Of a stretch of DNA of 64,000 bases, positions 49,398 to 62,777 are shown in pieces. The stretch spans positions 1,904,306-1,968,305 of the forward strand of contig VZSF01010416.1 in the NCBI GenBank assembly GCA_013398295.1, in the 5' to 3' direction. The notes beneath the pieces are model-generated. The model worked only from the letters and a program-made list of their open reading frames with translations. It did not search any database and was not told the DNA's origin. This stretch comes from Chionis minor. Lineage: Eukaryota > Chordata > Aves > Charadriiformes > Chionididae. Each line of letters starts with the position of its first letter. Position 1 is the first letter of the stretch. A program made the position numbers and the translations under genes.

Positions 49398-51781
49398 CCT
49401 GTTTTCCATCTCACTGCACTATAGTCTTGCAAGGACTTTCTAAGCACTGGAATTGCAACCTTCTCCTTTCCTCCTACACTCGACCTGGCTTGCCTTGTCT
49501 GGCAGAGACAATAAGGGTGCATAGCTTGTACCTGCACATCATAAACTGCACAGAGCTGCAGCTGGTGATCTCCAGGGACCGGTTTGGCTGTGGTACACTA
49601 GCCCAGATCCTTTCAAAAGAACAAGGGTACCAAAACTCAATTGTATTGTCTTGTTAAAATCTGTTAGGGAAGGTCAAAAAATGAGCTGCTGAGTTCAGGC
49701 GAGGTTTCCAACGAGCTGTTACACCACTGACATCTGCATGGAAAGTGTAAAATAGGACACCGAATCAGAATTTATATGCATATAAATAAACTCATACACC
49801 GCGGAGATGACAATCTAACCCAGACTTGCCCTGTTTGGTAACCAAAACTTGTATCAGCAGCTGGTTCAAGCAAGCAGGCCAGTCTTAAGATCTACCCAGA
49901 GAAGGATTCATCTAGTGAACATATCCCCAGACCTCTGCATGCAATAAGTGATCAGGCTTCTGAACACAGAACTCATTACATTACACCTCATTTTAGTCAT
50001 AAAGGCAGTAAGCTAAGTAGCCTAAGTATCAATCTACAGTGAAAATATATTTTAAATCTATCCATACTTTTTAATGCCTAAAGATTACAGGTGGCAAAGA
50101 TATCATTAACTTAAAGGAAAGAAGTAGAAAGGCATATGGGCTTAGCTTTGCAGAAGCAAGAATTAGGATATGGGATTCTACTGGAAAACCTGTAAGCATC
50201 CTCAGAACAATCTTCAGGTGCAGGTCGCAAATTAAAGCTTCAAAGATAGCAAAGAAGAGAATCCAAAATAGGAAGACATAGGCATGTAAATGTTTTCATT
50301 TCTCTGATGACTTTTACAAAGTCATTCACCTGTATAATGCCTTTATTGACAAGACAATAATTGCAACTTGCAATACTTAAATGACAGTGAAATACTCTGA
50401 AAATCTCTGTGAAACACTTTGCACCCAAACAACAGTACTTGATCCTAGGCTATGGGCCCAGTAAAATTAAATAACTGTTTTGTATACAGCCTTGTATTCA
50501 GGAATAACATTTGTGCTCTGTGGTACTTCCTAGGGAAGTTAAGCACAAGGGAGTCAGTGAGGAAGAATGAGATGACACATTTGTCTTCATTATGAAATGC
50601 ATTTTTGAAGGTTCATATTTCTTCTTTCACACAAAAGAAAGGCATGAATTTACAGACTGTACTAGATATTTCCAAGAAATTTGAATGAGGCAAAGGTAAA
50701 AGTCGGTTTAACAAATCAGAATCGTATCAGTGTTATCACTGTAATATATAAATATTGTAATGTATGCATAATTAAGTAAGATCATTGCCCATCAACATAA
50801 GTAAGTTCCAGCCTTCAACAGTGGTAGGAATTTGCATTTGGCATGATCCTTGAGACATTGTTTTCAGCCTATGGACTTCAAATTGTTCCTCCTACAAATT
50901 TCTGTATAATGGAGAGCTTGCCTCCTACTTTGATTACTGAATTATTGTAGGTGTTGCTAGCTGGCTAACCTGATGAGACTTTTTGTTTCTGGTTAGGTTT
51001 GTCATTCCCCTTCCCGAAACCTGTAGCCAAGATTTTCATCCAGCACAGTTCTGTTTGCCTTTGCTGCAGCAGCACCATGCAACTGTCTGCATTTCCTGCT
51101 GGCATTTACAACTGTCTACTGTTGCAGGAAGCCATGCAGGATGTTGTAAGATAGCCATAGGAATTGACACACACATCCCTCCTTAGACAAGTCTTTTAAA
51201 AATAGTAAAACCCAGCACTGTCTGCAACTATGCCAACTTCTTGTAGTATATGGTCTGAAACAATGCAGATTACTTAAACATAATTGCCAGCTCTGGCAGC
51301 TATATCCAGTAGGTGCTCAATGACCTTTGTATTACCTGATGCAATATAGAATCTCACTGCACATACTTCTGCCTCTAACTGCTTCCCGACAGTCAGGCAA
51401 TCGTAAGTGAATGGTCAAAGTTTGTAAAAGTTCATTAAGTAGGTGACTCATAGAAGAGTCAGTTTACCTCCAAATAAAATCAGTTATTAACTTGAGCCAA
51501 ACTGAAACAATATCACATTGTGTAAAATTTTTATTGTCTGGAACAAATCTGAAGAGAATATAGGGAATATATTTTATTAAATCTGTACTGAAGACCAAAA
51601 CCAGGGACTATTTTACACCTTCTAAGAGACAGCATGGGGACAGCAACATTTCTCGTCTCAAACCAAAGCAAGGCTAAATCATGCACCAAATCTAACCCAG
51701 ATTAGATCTCACATCCAGACAACAAGAACTCTATGCTATTTCAGATTATATTCAATACTCACATCTCTAGTCACTGACTAT

Positions 51782-51813
51782 TTGGAGATCTGGGGCAAGG
51801 GGAAGATCTCCAA
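51782..51813. repeat. 10-bp inverted repeat with G-rich loop
   Basis: TTGGAGATCT at 51782-51791 and AGATCTCCAA at 51804-51813 are exact reverse complements around the 12-base purine loop GGGGCAAGGGGA. It is a potential small hairpin of unknown significance. Confidence 0.75.
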
Positions 51814-52677
51814 GGATATGAGTCTAAACAAATAAAGCCAAGAACTTGTCTACATGACATGATTGTTGACTCTGTGAACTACAACTAACTAATTTCTTGT
51901 TGCTCCAGTCAGGAGTAGTTCATAAAGGACCTGGATATCACCCCCTAAACAAACACTTTACAACAGCATTCTAGTAAAAAGTGAAATATATCATGTATAA
52001 ATACCTATTAACTGATGTAATGTACAATAAGGAGAGGGGGAAATGTATATTCAACTATGTGACAGGTATTTCAAAGCACCACATAATTAGCTTTGTTTGG
52101 TTGTTTTAATTTTGTTTTTATTGGCAAGATGCAGTATGAAAAAAAATCTACTAATTAGATAGGAAGTTCCCCTGAAGACATCTATCAACTGTTTCTATTA
52201 ATACAAGCAACGGTGAGTAAGTACATAGGAAGGAAAAACATTCAGAAACAACTTTCAGTTAATTAAATTGAAGTCTGGATGCAAAATACTTTTCCCCCCA
52301 TCAACAAATGTTCCATCATATTTCCCAGAAATTTGGCTAAGAAGTTTTTTTACAGAGTGAACACTAAACCTAAAGCTGAAGATCATATCAGACTTTTAAT
52401 TTCCATCTACTTTATTTGTCATAACTTCAGCAGAGTAACACTAAGTATATTATCTCTATTGACTGCTGAACTCCATGGAGAAAACCACTGTCACTACTAG
52501 TAAGAGGTGGGTATACACAGTTATAGGCATTACAAAGGTGTAGAATGGTAGAGCTTTTTCAACACCTGCAATCCTTGGCCTCGCTTAGTTATAGAGTGCA
52601 TAGTACAGAGTATGGAAACATCACCAACTACCAAGTGTGACCTCTCCCAGAGAGAAACTAGGATCGAGAAAACTCAC

Positions 52678-52811
52678 AAGTTTAAAAAGACCTTTTCTGA
52701 TACTCAGTCTGGCCAGCCAGTAATTTGTCATGTTGCCATGCAAGTTTCTGTTCTGCATGCGACACTGATGGTCAGTTGATGTTAAATGGTGTAGGAAGGT
52801 GTTAACAGCCT
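52678..52811 (-). other. candidate internal exon of 134 bases
   Basis: On the minus strand a good acceptor (AATCTAAATCTTTTCTTAG) precedes 52811 and a consensus-like donor GTGAGT follows 52678. The frame between them is open for 44 codons, begins AVNTFLHHLTSTDHQCRMQN and ends SIRKGLFKL at phase 0. The residue mix is protein-like and both splice signals are better than average. The protein is not recognised, and its exit phase does not match the 48.2 kb candidate, so a missing exon or chance must be assumed. Confidence 0.25.
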
Positions 52812-54525
52812 CTAAGAAAAGATTTAGATTTGACAAGTTTCAGTTATATGCAGCCATAACTTGAGGCCAAGGTCCTCTGGTTCTAATGATGCTGCAAGGT
52901 AGCAGAGAAGGAAGAAGGGCAACGGCATATGACTTAATAGACATTTGCTCAATATTTAGTCTTTGCTCTGGTCTGCCTAGGGAGCCTAGAAACAACAGAA
53001 AATGGCCACATTCTCTTCACTGTGTAGGCTGGAGCTGGAGCAATCCTCAGTGGACCCTTTATATGGAGCCTATGTAGATGCCTGGCATTGCATTAGTATC
53101 ACAATTAGAGCGTACACTGTAATACCCGCGACAAGCTTAGCTGGGATGTTCACCTGGATGTACTAGATGTAGACATCTGCCTGGCCTTGGAGAGAGCAGA
53201 GGCAACCATCTGGCAAGAGAAGAGGTAACATGAACAATCACATAAGCAGCAGAGGTGGTCTTGGATCCCAAGAGTCTGTACAGCCTCGTGGCCGGCCTCT
53301 GGGTGGGTGGGCTACCTGACATGGAGTCTGGATAAATGTGAAAGTCTGAGGGAGCGTCCCCTTCAAACACGGCACTGTGGAGAGTCCTGTGAGGCAGGCG
53401 GAGTGCCAGCTGCCATGGGAGAGGAAGGATGCGGAGCCAGTTGCAGGAGACCAGCAAGGCAAGGTCTTTTAAAGGAGAATCAAACAGAGACTGTTCTCCC
53501 TACAGACCTGGTACTGAGAAGGGTAGGTGAATGTCCAAGATTGAAAAGAAACACTACTTTAATTCCTGATGTACATGTACACAATGCAGATAGAAGTAAA
53601 GGAACAGCTGAACAGTGAATTTGCTGAACAGATACAGCACACGGTGCCCTGTGTAGCATTTCTCTTCACATTTACAAAATAACTAGATCTCATGCTTATT
53701 TTGCTTCCCTTCTCTATATCTAAATTCATATTCTTTACCACCTGCATGTGCAGAATGGAATAAATAATGATTACCACTGCGATAGAGAACTACTGCTCAA
53801 ATCCCAGTAAGTCATCAAATGGTTGTTACGTACAAAGATAATGCAGTCAATAGTGGGGCTTTTTCAGCAGGGTTAGGCAGCAACACTATATGTGCATGTT
53901 TTATTAGTTACAAAAATGGGTATTTCAGTATAAGCACCACATGTAGATCAAACTGACAGACTCCTTTGGGATTAAGCCCCATCACCTTCTGAATGCAAGA
54001 CAAGCATAAAACCACTGCAGCAACGGGAAAAAAAAAAATCAGCTTGAAAATAATTAAACAGCAAGGCAGCCACCCATAATGATATTCAGCAGAACACATT
54101 AGGGACAGTTTGCTGGGAATGCACAAGAGCACTCCAGTTGTTTAATTAACATTGAAACGGCGGTTCCACAAGAACTAAAAATCCTGTTAATTTATGTGTC
54201 TCTTAATGATGCTCATTTAAATACTGTCAACTTTTCTCCAGTTTAATATTCATGATTTCTAGTCATTAAAACACCAGGCTCAGCTCGTGGATTCACCGAG
54301 AAACACAAATTGTTTGATGATGATAGTTCTTAAAAAGTTTTTTTCCCCTTAAACTGTAAATCTCTCCGTGCTCATCACTAGGGTCATTGTAGTCTGGTCT
54401 ATAAATACCATTTTTATCATTCATATAATACAATAAACTGCAATGTTCTCTCTCACCTTCAAAGACGAGCCCTGCTTGCATAGTCAGGAGTTATTTATGT
54501 AAAGGTAGTTATCTTTTTATGACAG

Positions 54526-54592
54526 AGCATCTCAGCTGGTTAATGTAATGGTTTTATATATTGGGATACTGGGCTCAAGTCCCACTTTAGAT
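54526..54592 (+). repeat. tRNA-like sequence, possible SINE head
   Basis: CTCAGCTGGTTAATG resembles the tRNA A box region, and 40 bases later GGGCTCAAGTCCCAC resembles a T arm with B box (consensus GGTTCGANTCC), including a four-pair stem and seven-base loop. The acceptor stem and anticodon arm do not pair, so it is not a working tRNA gene. It may be a tRNA pseudogene or the head of a tRNA-derived SINE. Confidence 0.25.
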
Positions 54593-57500
54593 TATAAAAA
54601 CTATTTTCATCCAGGGTAGGAAACATTACATTAAAAATAATTTTAGTGCTGAAAAGACACTTGCAGCTGGATATTAAAAAGATACTGTCAATGAAGGCAG
54701 AAGTCAAATTTTGACCTCCCCAGAATTAGTCTATGCATGGTCTGAAGGAACACTTGTTTCCACAAAACTTTTGTTTACCCTGTCCTTTCACTGTGTTGGC
54801 AAGTTTAGATAGTCTCTGATGCTGTCTCTTTGGCAGAAACTATCATGTAGCCTCCTGTGACTGGGACTTGAACAGAAAAAATATTATATATTGATCTTAT
54901 ACTGTTAGAGAAAACCCGTAAACTTATAAATTAAAAAATATGGCTTAATTATACAGTTAATCTTTCACCTTTATCATAAGAAATTAGGTTTCAAGGAAAA
55001 GGTAAACATTTTCAGCAAGGTTGGGTGCAGGACATTTGGGACAGGACAAGTATGGACAACTAAATATGGACATTTATTTTCCTACTGTTTTTTGTCCAAG
55101 TACCAGACCATAGCATCTTCTTAACTTCTTTTGTTGATGCCTTTTTTTCCTAGGCAAGATATATTATTACTTTCAATCTTCTTTTAATAGCCAAACAATT
55201 GGAACTCTCTCTTATTAGATATTTTACTATTTTTTCTAAGTGGATTGTAAGAAATATTAATACAGGGCACAGGTTCAGGCTTAAAAGAGGTTATATACAA
55301 AATGCAACTGAAATCTTGTTAGCACACCAATTCCCACTGCATAACAGTAAGACCTAGCCGAGTTCCCTGTCTTAGGGTTTTTTATTATTCCTGTCAGATT
55401 TCCAGTAAACATTGAAATGCAACAGTGCCATATAATTTTTCTGAAAGACAGTTTGTTTGGCATTTTAGACAGACATCCAACACAACAAGATGTACTTTAT
55501 TATACAGAGAGAAAAATATTCTGTGAACCAGGCAGCACAGAACTTACGCTACCTGATTAGTAGCAAAGCCAGTATTTATCACATACTTCTGCTCATTTCA
55601 CTCTTTACATTTTATTCTTTTCCTGTTGTTTCATATTTACAACCTGCACTTCATAAGTAAATATCTTAATGGGGTTTACATCTGAAAAAAGCAGTCACAA
55701 CTAGACATAATCTTAATTACTAAAACACTATCCCATGTCTGAAATGCTTTTGTGCAGTTACTGTTGCTATTTTCTTCCAGAATTGTTTCAATTAAGGAAG
55801 TAATCTGTATTAACTTATTGTGTATGCATTTTTATGTAATATACCTTATTTTCAGCATCATTCGTCCCTGAAGAGATCTTTCTGTTTATTTTAGTAGTCT
55901 AAATGTTCTTTTTTTTCATCCAAAGATTCCTTTTTCATTATACCTCACAAAGACCTAATTATTAAATGCATGTTCTTGGGACCATAATTTTGGAATACAG
56001 CCTGATACACAGTTCAATCATGAAATATATGCCCATCTCTATTCTGCTTTAATCCATAATAGATTCTCTCCAGTAAAAATGCATTATAGCTCCAGACTGA
56101 TCTATGAGTTATCTATGGAATTCCAATGTCCCTATTGTTTTTCTCGCTGATCACAGAAAAAAATATACCAACATCTTAATTTTCTTAGGAAAAAAAAGGT
56201 TGGAATAACTGAAAAAGGAGGGCAAAATATACTAATTCTATGTATGGTAACATCCATCTGTTTACATCGCTACAGATTAATTTGATAACATAAGTCTAGC
56301 ATGATAACTTATACAGCTCTTCTATTTTGGTATTTATACCTACATATCCAACACTTTTGACATTGCTTTCAGTAGACAGTTATCCTTTTTTGAAACTCAA
56401 GCATTGTCTGTAAACTGGTTCCCAAATGAAAGCTTCCATTACATTAAATTGGTATTTTGTATAGCCAGCATGAAGTAATCAGCATATAATGTCTATTCCC
56501 AGTACATTTATTTACTAAACTTCTTCAGTGTCCCTAATCTTTGGCACTAATGGTTCAATAATTAAACAAATTATAATGAACAGTCTTGTCTTGTTCCTTG
56601 TTTTTGAAGCACTTGAACCCAATATATGAGGAAAGTTATTTCACATGCTAATTCAATTCTGAAAGGATTTTTCATATTTCTCCAATTAAACACACGGATT
56701 CTACCAAGAAAAACACTTTCTCTGTACCTATACATTGAGAATAAGCTTCTTTTTTAGACTCTCTTATCTGGTGAATGTCACAGAGGAATTTTCTTGTACT
56801 TACCTAAGGGACTTCTTTTTCTAAAACACAGTTTGGTTTGCATCAGTGTAAGCTTTCTTGTCTCTAACTCCACCATGACTTAGTGGAAAATACTGATTTC
56901 TATTGACTCAGGAGGGTGGTTGATTTGGTTCATCCATATTTGGAAGGAGTTTCAAAACTATTTGTATGTGCGGAAAGTTGGCTGCTAAGTAGCCAGATTC
57001 CAACCAGAGAAAAGCCCTCCTGAAGGAGGAAGATGCTTGGATCCTAAACATTTCAGACAGGCATCCAGAAGGTGCATGGCTCTTCCATATTTTTAATGAC
57101 AAAATTGTCATTTCTATGCCTGTTTCACCAGACTATGTACTTCTGTTACACAGCCAGGTATTTTGAAACCCTGCAATATATCAGTAGATCTTCCATGTTT
57201 GCGTATTTATTAATATGCATTTTTACAGAGATACGACACTTGCATTTTATGAATCCCTTTATTTTGCTTGGCCTTGCTCCTGAGCATTCCTTCTTGTTCT
57301 TATAGCTACCTCAGATCATACATTAAAAATAAGTCTGACTGCTAATGTGTCTGATTTCTCCCCCATTGGGAAGAAACAAAATGCCAAAGACCACTTGTTC
57401 ACAAATAGAAGATCTTTCTGGGTTTGGGCTGTTGTTTTTTGTCAGTAGTGACTCTGTCTGGGAATGGATGTTTCACTTTTTTTCTCTCATGAAAGTCTAT

Positions 57501-58200
57501 CTCATTATTGCTCCTGCAGACTTGTTGCTCTAAGTTTATATGTTTGTGTCTATGTCACGTTTTTCATAAATCCACCATGCAAGCTAATATATATCCCTTT
57601 ATAATTGCTTTAAAGGCCTCCCTCCTAGGATTCTGAAGATAAATTCTGGAAGAGATTGCCCAACATATGATTATTTTGTGATTTTCTGGTTTATTCACAC
57701 TTTCTTTCAGTGCTACTTAATCTTCAGCTCTTCTTCTGAAATGTACTCTATTTTTATGAATACCAGTGCATAGTTAGAGATACTGTTGTTCTAACTTGAA
57801 AACTGAGAATGTCACATAATAGACTTATTGATATCAAAATTAAATCACCTGGAGTATGTGTTCTGAAAGATTCAGGGAGATAAATCAAGTATATTGCATT
57901 AAAATGTATAAATCTTCCAATGTCCATCAACTCTGGGCTTTATAAACTGATTCCAACTTTTAAGCTTTTTCAGTGAAGCTTCTGGAATACCTGTTTATGT
58001 ATCTTGTACTGGACTGATAAGTCCTGTGAAATGAGTCCACATGAGTATCTGTAAATCCAGAACTGTTGCAAGTACTAATCAAACACTAAAAGTGGCAAGA
58101 CCGTCCTCATTTCAGTAAAAAAATTTTATGGGTAAACATCACTGACAAAGACATCTTCCTTCTGGATCTGGCATGATTCTTTCACAGTCCTGCACTGCTT

Positions 58201-58588
58201 AGAATCACTGACTCATCTAGGTTGAAAGGGACCTTTAAGATCATTGAGTCCATAACCTAACACTGTCAAGTCCGCCACTAAACCATGTCCTTCATCACCA
58301 CGTCAACCCATCTGTTAGACACCTCCAGGCATGGGGACTCCACCACTTCCCTGGCCAACCTCATCCAATGCTTGATAACCCTTTCTGTGAAGAAATTTTT
58401 CCTAATATTCAGTCTAAGCTTTTCCTGGTGCAACTTGAGGCCATCTCCTCTTGTCCTGTCGCTTGTTAATTGGGAGAAGAGATTGAGATCGACCCCCACC
58501 TTTCTACACCCTCCTTTCAGGTAGTTGTAGAGAGCCATAAGGTCTCCCCTCCGCCTCCTTTCCTCCAGACTAAACCACTCCGACACCT
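58201..58588 (-). mobile_element. CR1 retrotransposon, 5'-truncated 3' end
   Basis: A second minus-strand CR1 end. The 3' limit is at about 58201 (AGAATCACTGACTCATCTAGG on the plus strand, a decayed terminal octamer plus the 'ggttgaaagggacctttaag' block). Positions 58278-58586 encode 102 codons of the ORF2 C-terminus, with [33 protein letters not shown] and the usual ending [14 protein letters not shown]. The frame is intact to the end of ORF2, unlike the 31 kb copy, though the protein is only the last tenth or so of ORF2. Truncation is near 58588. Confidence 0.93.
58278..58586 (-). pseudogene. CR1 ORF2 C-terminal remnant
   Basis: A 102-codon open frame that corresponds to the very end of CR1 ORF2 downstream of the reverse-transcriptase domain, ending DVVMKDMV, the normal CR1 C-terminus. 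There is no native start, and the endonuclease and catalytic domains are missing. A matching plus-strand open frame over the same bases is only its shadow. Confidence 0.9.
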
Positions 58589-58589
58589 A

Positions 58590-61500
58590 CTGCTTGTGTA
58601 GGCATTAATAAACACAGAGGTTTTAATAGGAGCAAAACATGCCTTCTACAGAGAGGTCTCAATGGCCTTTTGGTGTCATTAATTTTTTTCTTTCAGTTGA
58701 TTTTCCTGATGAATCACTAGCCACATTTCCCTTTTTTCTTGCTTTTTGGTTTGTGGTTTGGTGTGGTTTGATTTTGGTTTTTTTTAATGAAAGTTATCTT
58801 TTAATAGCTTGCTTTTGCTCCATATTTAAAATCTGTTGTGTCTATTTATTTTTTTTTACTCTTTCCATACTTAATATTAAGCTTTATATTTATTTAATAT
58901 CATCTATTCCTTATCCTTGTGGGGGGTTTTGTATCTCCATATCTGCTAATTAGACTTCTGATTATATTCAACATCATACCCAATTATAGCATAACTTTAA
59001 ACTATACATTGGAGCTATGCTACATTTTTGCTTTGTTCTATATTTTCTGGCATCCATATTAGTAATTGCAAAGTTTCTTAATATTAACTCTTGTAGTTGT
59101 TACTTGTTATTTGCTGGAAATTTGTTTCTTAAACTGTATCTTTATAATTTTAGCACAAAACTCATTATATACATTTTTTGCCATCAAGGCAGTATTTTTT
59201 CACAGTACAAGCAATGTGTTTTATTACATTCAAAAGGCATCCCAATTCCCTTTCTCTTATAGTTAATGAGCCCTCAGGTGAAATACACTTAACTTGAGTC
59301 TAATCAGTGCCTATTTGCTCTTGCTTCCGGCAATGAGGTCAGGAACTTTTGGACTTTCCCTGGCATGCAGAAAGCATAGGTTTGACTTACTTGCTACATA
59401 TTTAGGGGTTTTGAGAACTCTGGAGCATAGTCCTCCTATGGAGATGTTTGCAGATTTGTGTTAATAAAGTCCCCTTGGTTATGCTCCACTGTTGTCTCTT
59501 TTGATGTCCAAAAAAATAATCACTAGAATAATATAACTCTACTATGCCTGGATGACTTCATTTATTGCATCATCATACTCTGATACTTTCTGAATTTTAT
59601 TTAACTATATCAATGCAAAGCTTTATGCATCTGTGCATCAAGTGGCAAATGAGTTATATGTCTGCGGCCACACTTTTAAACACTAATATTTTCTTTATAC
59701 CCCTGGTTTTCAGTGCTAACCATTAGGTCATAGACTTCCTCTTGCTTGTTCTCTCTCTGTCCCCATGACTCTTGCATAATTAGTTTTACATTGGCCTACT
59801 TTCAATTGGAGATGTAGAAGGTATCCCTTGCTACCACTGTAAAACAGCCAGTTTTGGAAAAATATTCTCATTGAATGTTGGAGGTGGGTGTTTGAACCTC
59901 CTCAGCTGGAGCAAAATTTAACCTGAATTCCTTCATTCTAAGAACATTCTCATCATAAGCCTTTTGCTGCTTTGTCCTGTTCCCTCCCATGCCCCTTGTG
60001 CATTTTAAACGTAGGAAGCATTACCATCTTTAGATCCTTGTTCACAGAGTTCACTGACTGCAGACCTCAAAGAAGTCCGTAAATACAAAAGAGCCAGGGA
60101 TTTGGATGTTTCTACCGGCACTGCATATTGCCTAGTTTAAGTTCCCTCCCATTACTATGTTTGTTGTTTTAACTCTTTTCAGGCCATGTACAGAAAACTA
60201 AAGCACCTGCCATTTACTTTTGACCTCTACTCCCAAAGCTAAGAACCGAATTTTTAGTACAACACTGACCACCAAGAACCCTAGTCCCTTTTGGGACCTA
60301 TCCCATAAGCCTGGCACATTATTGTCCTCAACTCCTAAATCTGCTTCCAGACACTCAAAGAACCATCTATCTCCTACCCCAGACATACCGCTAGTCCCAA
60401 AACAGCATGTCCCTGCCTAGTTTACCTGGCAACACCTAGGTCTGTAGAAGGAATTGTCAGAATACTGTTATAAATTTAAGTTTCTTTCACAAAATATCCC
60501 GAAAGAAGACTCCTCTTTTCTTTAAAACAGTAATTAAATAACCATATTGCCTTCCTCTTAACAGCCTATCAAGGGGACAATTAAATAGGACAAGGCAAAA
60601 TCTTAATCCATCATAGCATAAAATAATGACATATTGTTTGGCCTGGGTAGAGAATGGTCCTACAGTGTAGTGGTTAAAGTAGCAATTTATAAAAATTATT
60701 TCAATTACTGCATGAGTAAATATTTAAGTCAAAATTCAGCAATGTGCTTAAGCACATGTTGAAATCACACAGACTTTACAATCAAAAAGTGGTGCACACA
60801 TTCTTGTCTGTAGTTGAACATTTTGTGATTTTTGGCATGCTCATTTTAGTTTGCTTTAGTGGGTCAGAAACATCGGAAAAGATGAAGTGAACTAAAAAGA
60901 TATGGTACATGGTAGATTGGCAGTTATCTTTTTTTTCCCCCAAGTAAAAATCAAACTAAGATCCTAGAATCATAGGTAAGAAGCTAAGGAGAGCCCAGGC
61001 TTTCATCTTCTGGACCAGTAACGAACTTCACTAGGATTTCCTTGCAAGAGTGAACAATTATTTGATCAGCGATGACTTATCAGACTTTGTGTATTGCTCC
61101 ATACTTAGTTAAACTGGACCTTTGTGTTCACCCCGTTACAATGCTAAGCATGTTTTGACTAAAAACAGGTTTAGAATGAATTCATAACTATTTGTATAAA
61201 AATTGATGCAAGAGGTCTCGGTACAGCCTCCTCCACTCCCTCTGAGGAACTGGACTCACATTTTCAGGAGATATGCTGCTCCTGCTGACAGCCAGTCAAT
61301 GCCAAGGAACTGCCTGTCAAGACAAAATTCTGTGTGGATACAGTGAAGATTGAGAGATCAGGTTCTATAAGGTTTTTGCCATCTCCCTCCCTCCCTTCAC
61401 AAAGCAGCAATGTTCTTTTAGAAAGAAAGATTTGAGTGAGAGTTACTACCTTGCAGCAGAGCACCTGGATAGTCATAATCTAAAATATTTCCCTGATATC

Positions 61501-62770
61501 AAGGTATGGCCAGGCACAGGAGGATTGTCAGAGTGTCTAAATAACCATTCCAGACAAGAATCTGCAAATTACCTGAAAATGGTAATACTTCCTGAAGGAA
61601 GATCAACAACATAGCAATTTACAAACATATTTCATTTCAGTTATTTATTTAGAAAAATTAAAGTAAAATCTTTACCCTTCTAATTGACCATAGGGAACAA
61701 AATATTTTGTGAATGTAAATTACAGCTGTGATTAAAATATAAGCTGCACTTTCTTAATATTCATCGTGATGTCTGCTACAAGCAGCATTAACATAAATTC
61801 ATATATTCTCTTATCTCTCCAAAAACACATTTTTATTAAAATGTGAAGTTTATTATTTATGATTATCTTGGTGGGAGTTGGGGTTTATGCCTCTATAAAG
61901 AATCTAAACTGTCATATTTTCTTTATCCCATATTTGCCAGGTTGCTTTGTCGTTCATTTATTTGTTAAATGTATTAACCTGCTCCAGTCATTATGCACTT
62001 TATAAACAACTGTGGACTCATTGGTATTCATGTGTAGGGAGTATTTTCTCATAGTAGTGAAGTTTATAACCAAATGATAGTTCAGTGCACTTGGGTTTTA
62101 AGTTCAAATACTAAAAAAGGCCAAGTTAAAAAATGTAAGAAATATTAAGCGAATGTTTATAAAGCATTTTGTTCTGTTCTCTGAAAAGACAAGCAAAAGA
62201 ACATCAGAGTAAAGCATTGCTGATCAAACCAGTCATTCAAGAACTATATAATCCTGTCCCTAGCTATGTGTATGCAAACAGCTTAACCCTTCCTTGAACT
62301 CCCTGTAACTCCTTAAAACAGCTTAGAACAACTTCTATTCACAAATAACACTGTCTAGCTCACTTAAAATTTGACTCCAGCTTCGATCCCTTGCCCCTGG
62401 AAGGCTGCTCAAGGGCAGTCGTCATTCTGAGTAGATCCATGCAAACCAAAACAAGACACAAGTTCTCAACAAGAACATTCTCTTATTATGTTTTTATATG
62501 AAAGTCTTTTCAAGGAGCAGTTCCAAGTAGTCCTTGCTCAAGCCTGCTGCTTTGACCAGCACAGGCAGCGAGTTAAATATTTGAATACACTGAAAGATCC
62601 AAATTACATTCTTTTATGAATATACTTCTTGCCAGGGGCCCAGCAGCATCAGCAGGCAGCAGGCACTATCAGTGGCAAACAGTCTCACTTCAGGACAACA
62701 ATGTCTGCACTCAGGCCCCTGAAGTCACTTTATTTTGATCCTACCTTGTGCTCTGTTAAGTTGTTCATAA
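58590..62770. other. AT-rich non-coding stretch
   Basis: No gene is recognised. The T-rich part (58.6-59.3 kb) carries hydrophobic-looking open frames that are a product of base composition. A MIR-head-like phrase (ACAGTGTAGTGGTTAAAG) occurs near 60662 without a recognisable body. 61.62-62.05 kb resembles a conserved non-coding element. Confidence 0.45.
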
Positions 62771-62777
62771 GACTATC

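Larger units (their letters stand above)
49400..58190. other. AT-rich non-coding stretch
   Basis: No gene is established. Contents: an inverted repeat at 51.78 kb, an exon-like segment at 52.68-52.81 kb, a G+C-richer patch at 53.0-53.5 kb with open frames on both strands, a tRNA-like sequence near 54.53 kb, and T-rich sequence at 55.7-58.1 kb that has the look of a decayed minus-strand LINE but no motif I can defend. Confidence 0.45.

Noticed and set aside
49274..49537. 87-codon minus-strand open frame
   Set aside because: It runs antisense through the CR1 3' end at 49283-49397 and has no coding character outside it.
53137..53618. Overlapping frames of about 105 codons on both strands in a G+C-richer patch
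   Set aside because: Mutual shadows with no splice sites or recognisable motifs.
55700..58150. T-rich region resembling a decayed minus-strand L1-type LINE (for example a 'cttgtcttgttcc' phrase near 56585)
   Set aside because: No conserved endonuclease or reverse-transcriptase motif could be read in any frame, and L1 copies are rare in birds. Composition alone is not enough.
58639..59266. Hydrophobic, membrane-like plus-strand frames (Phe/Leu/Ile-rich)
   Set aside because: Phe, Leu and Ile richness follows from the T-rich sequence. There is no start context or homology.
60655..60690. MIR-head-like phrase ACAGTGTAGTGGTTAAAG
   Set aside because: The match is only about 18 bases and the following sequence does not continue as a SINE.
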